DNA from: Candidatus Sulfotelmatobacter kueseliae
Lineage (GTDB): Bacteria; Acidobacteriota; Terriglobia; Terriglobales; Acidobacteriaceae
NCBI GenBank assembly: GCA_900290255.1
Contig: OMOD01000148.1
Coordinates: forward strand, 1-61,198
Reading direction: 5' to 3'
DNA: 61,198 bases
The position numbers and the translations under genes are program-made. The notes under the pieces were generated by a model that was not told the DNA's origin, ran no database searches, and saw only the letters and a program-made list of their open reading frames with translations. Every line of letters begins with the position of its first letter. The first letter of the stretch is position 1. Shown piece after piece: positions 17,260 through 25,905 of this stretch.

Positions 17260-18936
17260 ATGTATAACCACATCCTCTCCATCATTCTCTTCACGCCGCT
17301 GGTGGGCGCGATCCTGCTCCTGTTTGTCCCGAAGGAGAACAAGGCCGCCATTCGCTGGATCGCCAATATTTTCGCGCTCGGCGGCTTCCTGATCTCGCTG
17401 CCGCTGGTGCCCTGGTTCTGGGCGCTGCGCTTCGACGCGACCCAGCCGTTCCATTTCATGGAAGGCGTGCCCAACAACTGGATCCCCTCGATCGGCGCGG
17501 GCTACGTGGTGGGCATCGACGGCATCTCGTTTCTACTCATCATGCTAACGACGCTGCTGGGCTGGGTCTCGATCCTCTCTTCCTGGACCGCCATCGAGAA
17601 CCGCGTGAAGGAATACTACATCTGGTTCCTGATCTTGCAGACGGGCATGCTCGGCGTTTTCATGGCGCTTGACTTCTTCCTCTTCTTCGTTTTCTGGGAA
17701 GCCATGCTCGTCCCCATGTACCTGCTGATCGGCATCTGGGGAGGGCCGCGCAAACTCTACGCCGCCATCAAGTTTTTCCTCTACACCCTGGCCGGTTCGG
17801 TGCTGATGCTGCTCGGCATCCTGTTCCTGTACTTCCATCATCACAGCGTGACGCAGGTCTATACCTTCGCCATTCCCGAACTCTACAAGACGGCACCTCA
17901 GATCTATTCCGACTACGGCCCCTACGCCGCGACCCTGCTGTTCCTGAGTTTCTTTTTCGCCTTCGCCATCAAGGTTCCGATGTTCCCCTTCCATACCTGG
18001 CTGCCTGACGCCCACGTCGAGGCGCCCACGGCGGGCTCCGTCATTCTGGCCGGCGTTCTGCTGAAGATGGGGACGTACGGCTTCATCCGTTTCTCGCTGC
18101 CATTCTTCCCGGGAGTGCTGGCCCATGGCAGGGTTCGTTTCTGGGTGATGACGCTCTCCATCATCGCCATCATCTACGGCGCTCTCGTCTCGCTCATGCA
18201 GAAGGACATGAAGAAGCTGGTGGCCTACTCTTCCGTCAGTCACCTCGGCTTCTGCACCCTGGGAATTTTTGCGCTCTCGCCGCTTGGCCTGAGCGGCTCG
18301 GTGCTGCAGCAGGTCAATCACGGCATCTCGACCGGGGCGCTGTTCTTGATCGTCGGCATCCTGTACGAACGCCGCCACACCCGCGAGATCTCGGAGTACG
18401 GCGGCATCTCCAACGTGATGCCGGTCTACGCCACCATCACCATGATCATGTTCCTCTCCTCGATGGGACTGCCGCTGCTCAACGGCTTCATCGGCGAATA
18501 CACCATCTTGTGGGGAACCTTCATGCAGAAGGAGATCGCGGGGCATGCGGGCTGGTTCTGGACGGCCTGGGCCGTTCCCGGCGTCGTGCTCGCGGCGGCC
18601 TATCTGCTTTGGCTCTACCAGCGCGTTTTCTTCGGGCAAGTCACCAATCCGAAGAACGAAAAACTTCACGATCTGACACCGCGTGAAGTCGCGACTTTTG
18701 TGCCGCTCATCATCATGGCGTTCTGGATCGGCCTCTATCCCAAGCCGTTTTTCCAGATTCTCGAGCAACCCGTGAATCACCTGGTCGCTACCATGCAAAG
18801 TGCGCAGGAGCCGGGCACGATGAATGCCGCAGTTCAGCCTGCGCTGCCCGCTGCTGCAACGGCCGCGCCCGCGCCAGTTAGTCATCCGGCCAGTGCTCGC
18901 AAGGCCGCAACTGCATCTCCGAAGGGGAAAAACTAG
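17260..18936 (+). CDS. nuoM: NADH-quinone oxidoreductase subunit M
   Basis: 558 residues, antiporter-like subunit. Characteristic segments are FFVFWEAMLVPMYLLIGIWG (with the key Glu), KVPMFPFHTWLPDAHVEAPT, and KLVAYSSVSHLGFCTLGIFA. The last 45 residues after HLVATMQSA form a Pro/Ala-rich tail ending in KAATASPKGKN, absent in most NuoM. The stop overlaps the nuoN GTG start by one base. Confidence 0.95.
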   Translation: MYNHILSIILFTPLVGAILLLFVPKENKAAIRWIANIFALGGFLISLPLVPWFWALRFDATQPFHFMEGVPNNWIPSIGAGYVVGIDGISFLLIMLTTLLGWVSILSSWTAIENRVKEYYIWFLILQTGMLGVFMALDFFLFFVFWEAMLVPMYLLIGIWGGPRKLYAAIKFFLYTLAGSVLMLLGILFLYFHHHSVTQVYTFAIPELYKTAPQIYSDYGPYAATLLFLSFFFAFAIKVPMFPFHTWLPDAHVEAPTAGSVILAGVLLKMGTYGFIRFSLPFFPGVLAHGRVRFWVMTLSIIAIIYGALVSLMQKDMKKLVAYSSVSHLGFCTLGIFALSPLGLSGSVLQQVNHGISTGALFLIVGILYERRHTREISEYGGISNVMPVYATITMIMFLSSMGLPLLNGFIGEYTILWGTFMQKEIAGHAGWFWTAWAVPGVVLAAAYLLWLYQRVFFGQVTNPKNEKLHDLTPREVATFVPLIIMAFWIGLYPKPFFQILEQPVNHLVATMQSAQEPGTMNAAVQPALPAAATAAPAPVSHPASARKAATASPKGKN

Positions 18937-20477
18937 TGGGCCCGATGCCCGGATTCTCGGCGACTGATTACGTGATGGCCCTGCCCATCACTCTGCTTAC
19001 GCTGTTTGCACTGGGCATTCTACTGATCGACCTCATGCTCCCGAAGGAGCAGAAGTGGGCCAACGCGATCACGGCGTTGATCGGGCTGGGGTTTTCAGCC
19101 AAGGCTGTGTACAACATCCAGCACTGGCTTGGCCGCGCGCCCGCCTACCCGGGCATGATGGGCACCATGCTGGTGGATCGCTTTGCCGTTTACTTCTTCT
19201 ATCTGTTTCTTGCGGGCACAGCCATTGCCATCCTGATGTCGGTGCGCTATCTCGAAACTGAAGATGAGCATCACGGCGAGTATTACGCCCTGATGCTGCT
19301 TTCCGTCGTCGGCATGATGTGCATGGCCGCCGGTTATGACATCGTGCTGATTTTCATCGGCCTCGAACTGATGGCGATCTCCACCTACGTGCTCGTCGGA
19401 TTCCTCCGGCGCGATCGCCGCTCCAACGAGGCGGCACTGAAATATCTGCTGCTGGGCGCGTTTTCTTCGGGGATCTTCGCCTATGGACTGTCGCTGTTCT
19501 ACGGCCTGACTGGCAGCACCAACCTCGGCGTCATCAGCAACAGACTGTTCGACCTGATGCAGAGGACCGAATACAAGCCGCTGTTGGTCGTCGCATTGCT
19601 GACTACCATTACCGGCCTCTTTTTCAAGATCGCCGCCGTGCCCTTCCACCAGTGGGCGCCCGATGCTTACGAAGGCGCGCCTACCAGCATCACCGGATTC
19701 ATGTCGGTCGCCGTCAAAGCCGCGGGCTGGGCGATGCTGCTGCGCATCCTGATTGGCAGCCCGTTCCACCTGGGCGGATTGGTTTATCTGCGGCCGCTGT
19801 GGTTCCCGGTGGTGATCTTCGTTTCCATCGCGACCATGACGGGCGCGAACTTCGCCGCGCTTACCCAGACCAACACCAAGCGCCTGCTGGCCTACTCTTC
19901 CATCGCCCACGTTGGCTACATGCTGCTCGGCCTGGTTGCGGGCACGGCCACGGAACTCAACCCCGACGGCATCAAGGGCATCCTGATCTACCTGCTGGTT
20001 TACACCTTCATGAATCTTGGCGCCTTCGGCGTGATCACTTCTCTGCGCCACAAGAAAGTGATCGGCGACGAACTCGACGACCTGAACGGCCTGTACTCGC
20101 GCGCTCCCGTCGAAGCCGTGCTCATGCTGGTGTTCATGCTTTCGCTGGCCGGCATTCCGCCGCTCGCTGGATTCTGGGGCAAGTACTTCATCTTCCTGAG
20201 CCTGATCTCCACCGGACACTACGCGCTCGCCTCGCTGGGCGTGCTCTACTCGGTGTTTGGCCTCTACTACTATCTGAAGATCGCCAACGCGATGTTCATG
20301 CGCCAGCCCGAAAAAGGCGAAGAGAAACTGCCGGTCAGCTATGCCATGCGCGCTGCCCTCGGCCTGACCGGCTTCGCCACGCTGTTCATTGGAATTCTGC
20401 CCGACAGTTTCATCAGAATGGTGAACTGGGCGCTGGGCATCGTGCAGAACCCCAGCGTGGCAAGATTAGTGCGGTGA
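18936..20477 (+). CDS. nuoN: NADH-quinone oxidoreductase subunit N
   Basis: 513 residues, third antiporter-like subunit, with IFIGLELMAISTYVLVGFLR, KIAAVPFHQWAPDAYEGAPT and RLLAYSSIAHVGYMLLGLVA. The GTG at 18936 shares its first base with the nuoM stop and has a purine-rich GAAGGGG upstream at good spacing; ATG 18945 is the alternative. Last gene of the complex I cluster. No nuoE, F or G follows, and nuoB and nuoI are missing from the cluster. Confidence 0.94.
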   Translation: MGPMPGFSATDYVMALPITLLTLFALGILLIDLMLPKEQKWANAITALIGLGFSAKAVYNIQHWLGRAPAYPGMMGTMLVDRFAVYFFYLFLAGTAIAILMSVRYLETEDEHHGEYYALMLLSVVGMMCMAAGYDIVLIFIGLELMAISTYVLVGFLRRDRRSNEAALKYLLLGAFSSGIFAYGLSLFYGLTGSTNLGVISNRLFDLMQRTEYKPLLVVALLTTITGLFFKIAAVPFHQWAPDAYEGAPTSITGFMSVAVKAAGWAMLLRILIGSPFHLGGLVYLRPLWFPVVIFVSIATMTGANFAALTQTNTKRLLAYSSIAHVGYMLLGLVAGTATELNPDGIKGILIYLLVYTFMNLGAFGVITSLRHKKVIGDELDDLNGLYSRAPVEAVLMLVFMLSLAGIPPLAGFWGKYFIFLSLISTGHYALASLGVLYSVFGLYYYLKIANAMFMRQPEKGEEKLPVSYAMRAALGLTGFATLFIGILPDSFIRMVNWALGIVQNPSVARLVR

Positions 20478-20478
20478 C

Positions 20479-20563
20479 TATGTGGGGACAGCCGCCCTCG
20501 GCTGTCCGGCCCGGGCAGAGCCCGGCAGTTCTTTCCTGTTTTGTCATCCTGAGCGAAGCGAGG
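20479..20563. repeat. Dispersed repeat pair after nuoN
   Basis: The first part (20479-20529) repeats the 2089-2138 sequence almost exactly (ATGTGGGGACAGCCGCCCTC, GGCTGTCCGG, and a GCCCGG palindrome). The second part, TCATCCTGAGCGAAGCGAGG at 20544-20563, is a separate short repeat class widely seen in GC-rich bacterial intergenic DNA. No terminator with a T-run is visible after nuoN. Confidence 0.65.
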
Positions 20564-20651
20564 GACCTATGCACCTCCGGTCCTACTCGCGGCCCAACAG
20601 GCGTTTCCACCACTGCTTAGCGTAGAATCTGATTCGCGCGACGAATGCGAA

Positions 20652-20900
20652 ATGTCCCCCGCCTATCCAGATCCCGAAGATCAGAATGCTGAGCGGCAGA
20701 AGAGTAATTTCTGGCTGCAGTTTGCCCGCTATAGTCAGATGGCCTTCATTTTTCCCGCGGCTCTCGTGGTCGGATGGCTCGTCGGTGCCGCTCTCGACCG
20801 CTGGCTGCACACGACATGGTTGTATCTGGCGGGGATCCTGGTGGGCATCGCTGCCGGTTTTGTCGAATTGATCCGTACCGTCCTTCGCGATACGAAATGA
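20652..20900 (+). CDS. AtpZ/AtpI-like small membrane protein of the ATP synthase cluster
   Basis: 82 residues with two membrane helices (about residues 26-46 and 52-72) and an Arg-rich tail. FIFPAALVVGWLVGAALDRW matches the F0F1-ATPase-associated AtpZ family (AtpQ/AtpI-like), which helps c-ring assembly or Mg2+ supply. It is the first gene of an F0 cluster and overlaps the next gene by four bases (ATGA). The sequence is soluble and charged at the N-terminus (DPEDQNAERQKSN). Confidence 0.75.
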   Translation: MSPAYPDPEDQNAERQKSNFWLQFARYSQMAFIFPAALVVGWLVGAALDRWLHTTWLYLAGILVGIAAGFVELIRTVLRDTK

Positions 20901-21343
20901 ATCTCTGTCTGAAACAGACCGATCCCGCCCCCGAGCATGCCGCCGCCGACCGCTTCTACTCAGGAGCTCTAGGCCGCATCCGCCATTTCATGGCCGCCAT
21001 CGCTCCCCTGCTGATCGCGGCTGCCTGGTGGAAGTTTGGCGTACGCCCGGCGGTTGGATTTGCCTGTGGATGCGTCATCGCCTACGTCAATTTCTACTGG
21101 TTGAAGCGCGTCATCAGTGGCTTCGCCGATCGAGCGACTGGAGCCGCTAACACACAATCTGGGCAGGGAATCGTCTCGCGGTTTCTTCTGCGCTACGTTT
21201 TGATGGCCGTCGGCGCCTATGTTATATTGACTGTTTCTCCCGCGAGCCTGAACGGCCTTCTTGCGGGCTTATTTTTGCCCGTAGCGGCCATCGCCTGCGA
21301 AGCCGTCTACGAGCTTTATGTGGCTGTGACCCGCGGACTGTAG
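20897..21343 (+). CDS. ATP synthase subunit I-like membrane protein
   Basis: 148 residues, four membrane segments (roughly 33-50, 54-72, 95-115 and 120-140), the layout of the ATP-synthase subunit I family (AtpI), a chaperone for c-ring assembly. ATG 20897 is inside the previous stop (ATGA) and is preferred to the longer upstream frame, which is only a shadow. It is followed by a 41-bp gap with AGCTGG-type repeats and then atpB. Confidence 0.7.
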   Translation: MNLCLKQTDPAPEHAAADRFYSGALGRIRHFMAAIAPLLIAAAWWKFGVRPAVGFACGCVIAYVNFYWLKRVISGFADRATGAANTQSGQGIVSRFLLRYVLMAVGAYVILTVSPASLNGLLAGLFLPVAAIACEAVYELYVAVTRGL

Positions 21344-21381
21344 GCCGGAAAGCCAGCCAGGAGCTGGCAGCCAGAAGCTTT
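21344..21381. repeat. Short AGCTGG/AGCCAG repeat before atpB
   Basis: The gap is composed of GCCAGCCAGGAGCTGGC followed by AGCCAGAAGCTTTT, a variant of the repeats in the nuoK-L and nuoL-M gaps. GCCAG-NNNN-CTGGC is a small inverted repeat and contains AGGAG. Confidence 0.5.
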
Positions 21382-21384
21382 TAT

Positions 21385-22143
21385 ATGCCTGAACAACTCT
21401 GGTTTACCGAAATCCTCAACCGCTTGTTTGCGGGTCCCGTCGTGTCGCTCCTGCGAGCCCTGCATATCGAGCCCAAGTATCCACAAGCGCCCATCACCGA
21501 TGCTTTTGCGATGGAGTTTCTGGTGTTCGTGGTTCTGCTGGTGCTCTTCCTGCTGGTTCGTTCGCGCCTGTCAGTGGACGATCCTGGCGGGCTGCAGCTT
21601 GTGTTCGAGAGCGTTGAGGGATTCATTCAGGGCCAAAGCAACGAAATCATCGGCCACCACAGCGAAGGCTACACCCCGTTCCTGGCTGCACTCCTGTTCT
21701 TCATTCTCTTTTCTAATCTCATTGGTGTGATTCCCGGCTTCGAGTCGCCCACCGCCGTGCCGGTTGTGCCCTTGGGCTGCGCTCTGTGTGCTTTCGCCTA
21801 CTACCAGACGCAGGGGTTCAAGCATGCCGGAATCGGTTATCTGAAACACTTTCTGGGACCATCGGATCCGACGATGTCGATTTTCATTCGGCTCCCATTG
21901 GCCTTGTTGATGCTGCCGATTGAACTCATCAGCCACCTCGCGCGCATGCTTTCACTGACCATTCGTCTTTTCGCCAACATGTTCGCGGGCGACATGGTCA
22001 CGCTGGTTTTCTTTTCTCTGGTGCCCCTGGGTGTTCCGATCTTGTTCCTCGGTCTCCACATCGGTGTGTCGCTTCTGCAGACCTATATTTTCGTTCTGTT
22101 GACCACCGTGTATCTGTCGGGCGCGGTTGCCGAGGAGCACTAG
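21385..22143 (+). CDS. atpB: ATP synthase F0 subunit a
   Basis: 252 residues, five to six membrane helices. The essential Arg is in MLSLTIRLFANMFAGDM, the family signature. Other landmarks are FFILFSNLIGVIPGFESPTA and the C-terminal LLQTYIFVLLTTVYLSGAVAE (18-20 residue hydrophobic helix). It forms the half-channels with the c-ring encoded 162 bp downstream. Genes for b, delta, alpha, gamma, beta and epsilon are not in the window. Confidence 0.95.
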   Translation: MPEQLWFTEILNRLFAGPVVSLLRALHIEPKYPQAPITDAFAMEFLVFVVLLVLFLLVRSRLSVDDPGGLQLVFESVEGFIQGQSNEIIGHHSEGYTPFLAALLFFILFSNLIGVIPGFESPTAVPVVPLGCALCAFAYYQTQGFKHAGIGYLKHFLGPSDPTMSIFIRLPLALLMLPIELISHLARMLSLTIRLFANMFAGDMVTLVFFSLVPLGVPILFLGLHIGVSLLQTYIFVLLTTVYLSGAVAEEH

Positions 22144-22233
22144 AAGGCAGTTGCCAGCTGCCAGTTGCCAGTTTGTGGGAGGAAAGCGCGATGAACAACT
22201 GGGACCTGACAACTGGGAACTAGCAACTGCCGC
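22144..22233. repeat. CAGTTGCCAG-family inverted repeat between atpB and atpE
   Basis: Left half is built from CAGTTGCCAGCTGCCAGTTG. The right half has AACTGGG units and ends AGCAACTGCC. GGCAGTTGC and GCAACTGCC are inverted arms about 65 bp apart, the same architecture as the repeats in the nuo gaps. The remaining DNA to atpE holds only the ribosome site (GAGGAG before ATG 22305). Confidence 0.6.
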
Positions 22234-22304
22234 GAGCGTGAGGGCGTCTGCAAGGTACGGCGTCAACCACCAACTGGCGGTATTTCATACGAGGAGAAAA
22301 CACG

Positions 22305-22610
22305 ATGGGTAAGCTAAGCAAGTTGTTCATGGTGCTGTCCGCACTCTCGTTCGCCGTCCCCGCCTTCGCGCAGGGCGGAACTTCGGGCGGGGTGGTCAAC
22401 TGGGTTGCAATCGCAGCTGGATTCTCCATGGCCTTTGCCTCCGGCATCTGTGCTCTGGCGCAGGGCAGGGCAACCGCCGCTGCTGCTGAAGGACTGGCGC
22501 GCAATCCCGCCGCTCGTCCCGGCATTCAGCTCGCACTGATTCTGGGCCTGGCACTGATCGAGTCGCTGGCGCTCTACACCTTGGTCATTATCTTCGCCAA
22601 GGTGAAGTAA
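22305..22610 (+). CDS. atpE: ATP synthase F0 subunit c with N-terminal signal-like extension
   Basis: 101 residues: an N-terminal hydrophobic segment ending VPAFAQ that looks like a cleavable signal, then the two c-ring helices linked by the polar loop GLARNP. The ion-binding carboxylate is the Glu in LALIESLALYTLVI. Aligned by eye with the sodium-type c subunit, the equivalents of Gln32 (LAQGRATA), Glu65, Ser66 and Tyr70 are present while Thr67 is Leu. Coupling ion therefore cannot be settled by eye. A strong ribosome site (GAGGAG) precedes it, as expected for a c subunit needed in many copies, and an intrinsic terminator follows. Confidence 0.93.
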   Translation: MGKLSKLFMVLSALSFAVPAFAQGGTSGGVVNWVAIAAGFSMAFASGICALAQGRATAAAAEGLARNPAARPGIQLALILGLALIESLALYTLVIIFAKVK

Positions 22611-22616
22611 GGACGA

Positions 22617-22795
22617 GGCTCAAAGTCTCAAGGTTGCAAGGTTCGCGCAGCAGCAATCGAAGCTCTGCGAGAAAATGCAAAAAGCCTCCGCACATGCGGA
22701 GGCTTTTCTATTTCCGGCAGCAGGCTGTTGTGAACCTTGAAACTCTGAACCTTGAAACCTTGAAACTCTGAGACTTTGAAACTTTGAAACTTTCT
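22617..22795. repeat. Inverted CTTGAAAC/CAAGGTT repeat arms flanking the atpE terminator
   Basis: Left arm CAAAGTCTCAAGGTTGCAAG (from 22620) is the reverse complement, with few mismatches, of part of the right arm at 22732-22795. That arm is a tandem of 8-9-base units such as CCTTGAAAC and CTTTGAAAC. The atpE terminator hairpin sits in the middle. A related tandem lies at 27148-27203. Confidence 0.65.
22680..22709 (+). terminator. Intrinsic terminator of atpE
   Basis: A 13-bp perfect stem AAAAGCCTCCGCA (22680-22692) / TGCGGAGGCTTTT (22695-22707) runs into TTTTCT. The A-run on the left makes it usable from both sides, so it could also end the convergent HEAT/PilZ gene transcript. Confidence 0.9.
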
Positions 22796-22797
22796 TA

Positions 22798-25617
22798 CTA
22801 CACCTTCCGCTCGCCGCTCCACTCCTGACCCTTGTTCTGGGGAGCGTTGTTCAACGCATCCACCAGCAGGCGGCGCAGGCGGTAACGGCTTTCCAGGTCG
22901 GAGTCCACGATCTCAAATCCTACTTCATTCACGCGGGCCCGGCGCAGCAGCACGTGAGCGCGAATCTTCGATCGCAGGCCCTGCGCAATTTCCAAATCCG
23001 CCTCGCTGCCGATGCGCAGATTGTCTTCCTTGGTGGCCATGCCGCCGCCCAGACTCAGTTCGCGGATCATGATTCTCGATTTTCCCCACGAACTGCCAAT
23101 CGTCGCGGACACGGTCTTGGACAGCACCAGGCGCTCGTAACGGCGCTGCCGCACCCACGGGCAGGCGGGCGCCATGTCCAGCGCCGCGATCGACAGTTCT
23201 GCCGGTTCCAGCCCGCTATCGGAAAGTACCTGCGAACTGTAACGCGGATCGGTCTTCGACAAGGCCTGCGCTGCGGCAATCCGCAATTCTCGATGATGCA
23301 GCCAGCCAAAAGTTTTCTTCGCTTCCACGATCTCGCGGAGCGTCTGTACCGCCTCCGGATCCCGCAGACGTCCCAGCGACTCGACGGCTTTGAGTTGCAC
23401 GAAAGGAGACCGTGAAGCCGCATCTCCCGGACGGGCCATGGCGATCAGCGGCGGAACCGCCGAGACGTCTCCGCTCATGCCGATCTCATCCACGGCTTCG
23501 GCCAGTACCAGAGGATCAAGGACTTCGGCCAGTTCGAGCAGTGTGCGTCCGCGGTCGGGGGCGTTGCCGTAGGCGATCTGCCGCACCACCACGTCGTGGT
23601 AGAAGCGGTTCCACTCCGGCAGACGGACGGGCAGGAGTTCCAGCAAAGTCCGCACGTCCAGCCGGCTCACCAGACCGACCGCAGTCGAAGCCTGCCGCGG
23701 CTGGCCGGTGCGCAGGATTTCGCGCAGTTGGGTCAGCGCCGGCGATCCCAACTGGGTCACCAGTTCGATCATGCGGTCGCATTCGTCGCGGCGCATGCAG
23801 CGGAAGAAGCGGTCGGCGAGATGCTCAGCGCCTGCCTGGCAGGTTCGCCGCAGGACAGCTAACAGATCCTGGGGCACTGGGTCTAGGCGCAACGCTTCCT
23901 CGATGAATTCCGGCAGGCGGTTTTCCACACCCACACGAGGACGCAGATCGTTCATCAGCACCGGGCGCTGTACGCCGATCTGTTCCATGCCGGCGCAAAC
24001 TTCGCTCACCGCGCCGTAGTTCTTTGCTGCGCTCGATTCCTGGCTGAGCCGCACGAAAGCGGCGCTGAGCAGACTCTGCGATTCCGGATCCTTATCGGCA
24101 ATCAGCTGCTCGCTCAGCCTGCGGATGGCCAGTCCCAGTGCCTGTCCGCCCAGGCGCGAGTAGAGGTCGGCTAACTGGCTCAGACCAATGGCCGTCTTGC
24201 GGCGGGATTCGGCATCCTTGGCACTCAAGCAGTTGGAGTAGTTATTCAGGATTTCCGCTGCGGCCTGGTTATCTTCGCGATCCAGCAGAACTTCCACGAA
24301 CTGCCGCACGTTGCGCGGAGGCACGCACGGCGCTTCGTGCGACATCAGCACGCTCTTTTTCCCCGCCTCTGGAACCTCGGCCCAGAACATGCGGTCCAGG
24401 ATGTCGGCGTGCGATTCCACCAGAATCCCGGCCTTCGACATCTTCTCTTCCTGCATCTTCAGGATGGAGCGCAATGAGTCCATCTGGCGGCTCATGTGCT
24501 CCATCATCTGGTGCACGGCGTTGACCTTGATTTCGCCCTTCTGGTAGCGCTCCAGCGCGAAGCGGATGGCCATGTGCTCGGCTGCCTTCATCAGCAGCGG
24601 GGTGTCTTCTTCTTCCTCCGACGCCTTCGCTGCCAGGCTTCCCAGCAACTGCTGCAAATTCAGCCGTGTGTTTGGATCTGTCTCTTTCAGTTCCTTCTGC
24701 AGCTCTTCTTCTTTGACCGTGGGATCCTGCTGAACCTGCCCGAACCGCGTCAGCAGCCGGATGGCCTGAATGACCTCCTGCTCCTGCAGCGGAACCATCC
24801 CGCCGGTCCAGGCCGGAGCCACGCCCGTTCCAGTGCCTCCGCCCCCCGGTCCTCCACTGCCGGTTCCACCGCCGCCTGCGCCGCCACCGCCGCCAGTTCC
24901 GGTCCCACCGCCCCCGCCGTACTGGCCGTTGGGAGCGCTGCCCAATGGAACCATCGGGACGCTGTTCGCGTTGGTTGCTCCTCCACCCGAAGTCGCTCCT
25001 TCTGCGGCCGCAATCAACTGCAGCAGTTTTTGTGGATCATTCAGCCATTGCCTGAACTCGGGGCCCAGGCTCTGGGCTGCGATCTGTGCCGCGATACTCA
25101 CATCGCCGGTCAGCGGGTCGGCGGCTACAAACTTCACTTCATTAATCTTGATGGTGCTGCCTTCTTTGCCGGCACCCAGCGCCTCTTTGATCTGCTTGGC
25201 TACGTCGGTAGCCTTGGATCCTGCCACGGTGAAGGCACGGACGAGGCGGGTGAAATCTTCCACCGTGACTTCTCTGGAAAAGTTCAGGCTGGCCAGCCCG
25301 GCCGTGTTCAACAGTTGCGCGAAGCTTTTTTCCGCCTGGCCGGCTTCGAGCGGAATGCCATCGAGCAGCAGTTTGTTGTCGGAGACGCCGAGCAGAAAGC
25401 CGCCTTCTCCGCTTGTCGGCAGGGCATTCTGCAACTCGTTCCAAGCGGTTTCAAACTGTCCTTCCGTGCGCTTGTGATCGTAGCCGTACATGCGCGCGTA
25501 CTTGATCAGAATGTTCAGGCTGTGAACAAATGCGCGCGCCGAGGCGGAACGTGCGCCCTGAGATGTGTTGGCGTCAGGAATAGCAGACTCCTCCGGAAAC
25601 GCAAGCTTCGACCTCAA
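22798..25617 (-). CDS. Large HEAT-repeat-like protein with C-terminal PilZ domain
   Basis: 939 residues, cytoplasmic. Residues about 1-200 are helical/mixed (LNILIKYARMYGYDHKRTEG). Residues about 230-275 are an almost pure Gly/Thr/Ser linker. A long helical region follows with HEAT-like pairs near 680-800 (VPPLIAMARPGD, AVESLGRLRDPEAVQTLRE). The last 110 residues form a PilZ domain with RRYERL as the RxxxR motif and ELSLGG in place of (D/N)xSxxG, so c-di-GMP binding is plausible but one position is conservative Glu. It is probably a c-di-GMP-responsive scaffold, target unknown. It converges on atpE and shares its terminator region. Confidence 0.7.
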   Translation of the reverse strand: MRSKLAFPEESAIPDANTSQGARSASARAFVHSLNILIKYARMYGYDHKRTEGQFETAWNELQNALPTSGEGGFLLGVSDNKLLLDGIPLEAGQAEKSFAQLLNTAGLASLNFSREVTVEDFTRLVRAFTVAGSKATDVAKQIKEALGAGKEGSTIKINEVKFVAADPLTGDVSIAAQIAAQSLGPEFRQWLNDPQKLLQLIAAAEGATSGGGATNANSVPMVPLGSAPNGQYGGGGGTGTGGGGGAGGGGTGSGGPGGGGTGTGVAPAWTGGMVPLQEQEVIQAIRLLTRFGQVQQDPTVKEEELQKELKETDPNTRLNLQQLLGSLAAKASEEEEDTPLLMKAAEHMAIRFALERYQKGEIKVNAVHQMMEHMSRQMDSLRSILKMQEEKMSKAGILVESHADILDRMFWAEVPEAGKKSVLMSHEAPCVPPRNVRQFVEVLLDREDNQAAAEILNNYSNCLSAKDAESRRKTAIGLSQLADLYSRLGGQALGLAIRRLSEQLIADKDPESQSLLSAAFVRLSQESSAAKNYGAVSEVCAGMEQIGVQRPVLMNDLRPRVGVENRLPEFIEEALRLDPVPQDLLAVLRRTCQAGAEHLADRFFRCMRRDECDRMIELVTQLGSPALTQLREILRTGQPRQASTAVGLVSRLDVRTLLELLPVRLPEWNRFYHDVVVRQIAYGNAPDRGRTLLELAEVLDPLVLAEAVDEIGMSGDVSAVPPLIAMARPGDAASRSPFVQLKAVESLGRLRDPEAVQTLREIVEAKKTFGWLHHRELRIAAAQALSKTDPRYSSQVLSDSGLEPAELSIAALDMAPACPWVRQRRYERLVLSKTVSATIGSSWGKSRIMIRELSLGGGMATKEDNLRIGSEADLEIAQGLRSKIRAHVLLRRARVNEVGFEIVDSDLESRYRLRRLLVDALNNAPQNKGQEWSGERKV

Positions 25618-25905
25618 GGGTAAAGCGAAAAGGTAAGGCCTAAAACGTTACGGAGGTAATGGCACTACCTGTGGATGCGCTCACAAGGTCATGGCCCGAC
25701 AGGCCCGTGGCAAGCCACAAAGGTGGGCACGCAGGTTGAGCCGCAGAGGTTGAACCGCTGCGAGCCCGTGGTGGAAATACGGTTCGTATCAGGGTATGCA
25801 GCCGCGATTCGTATCAGGATATGCCTTCAGAGCCTGCCCTGAGCGGAGTCGAAGGGCATACCGCAAATACTGCGCCGTCATTGCGCCTTCAGGCGCTGAA
25901 TTCGC
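25618..25905. other. Gap with several fragments of dispersed repeats, no gene seen
   Basis: Holds GTTCGTATCAGGGTATGC and a second GATTCGTATCAGGATATGCC, a GCCTGCCCTGAGCGGAGTCG block (25832-25851) and GCGCCTTCAGGCGC. The 25762-25794 segment matches 33330-33362 at most positions. Upstream of the HEAT/PilZ start there is no obvious promoter. Confidence 0.5.

Noticed and set aside
17545-18885. 446-codon minus-strand open frame opposite nuoM
   Set aside because: Composition (Glu/Gln/His/Arg-rich) is that of an antisense shadow; nuoM is certain.
24838-24930. GC-rich low-complexity tract considered as a non-coding repeat
   Set aside because: It is in frame within the HEAT/PilZ gene and encodes its Gly/Thr linker.
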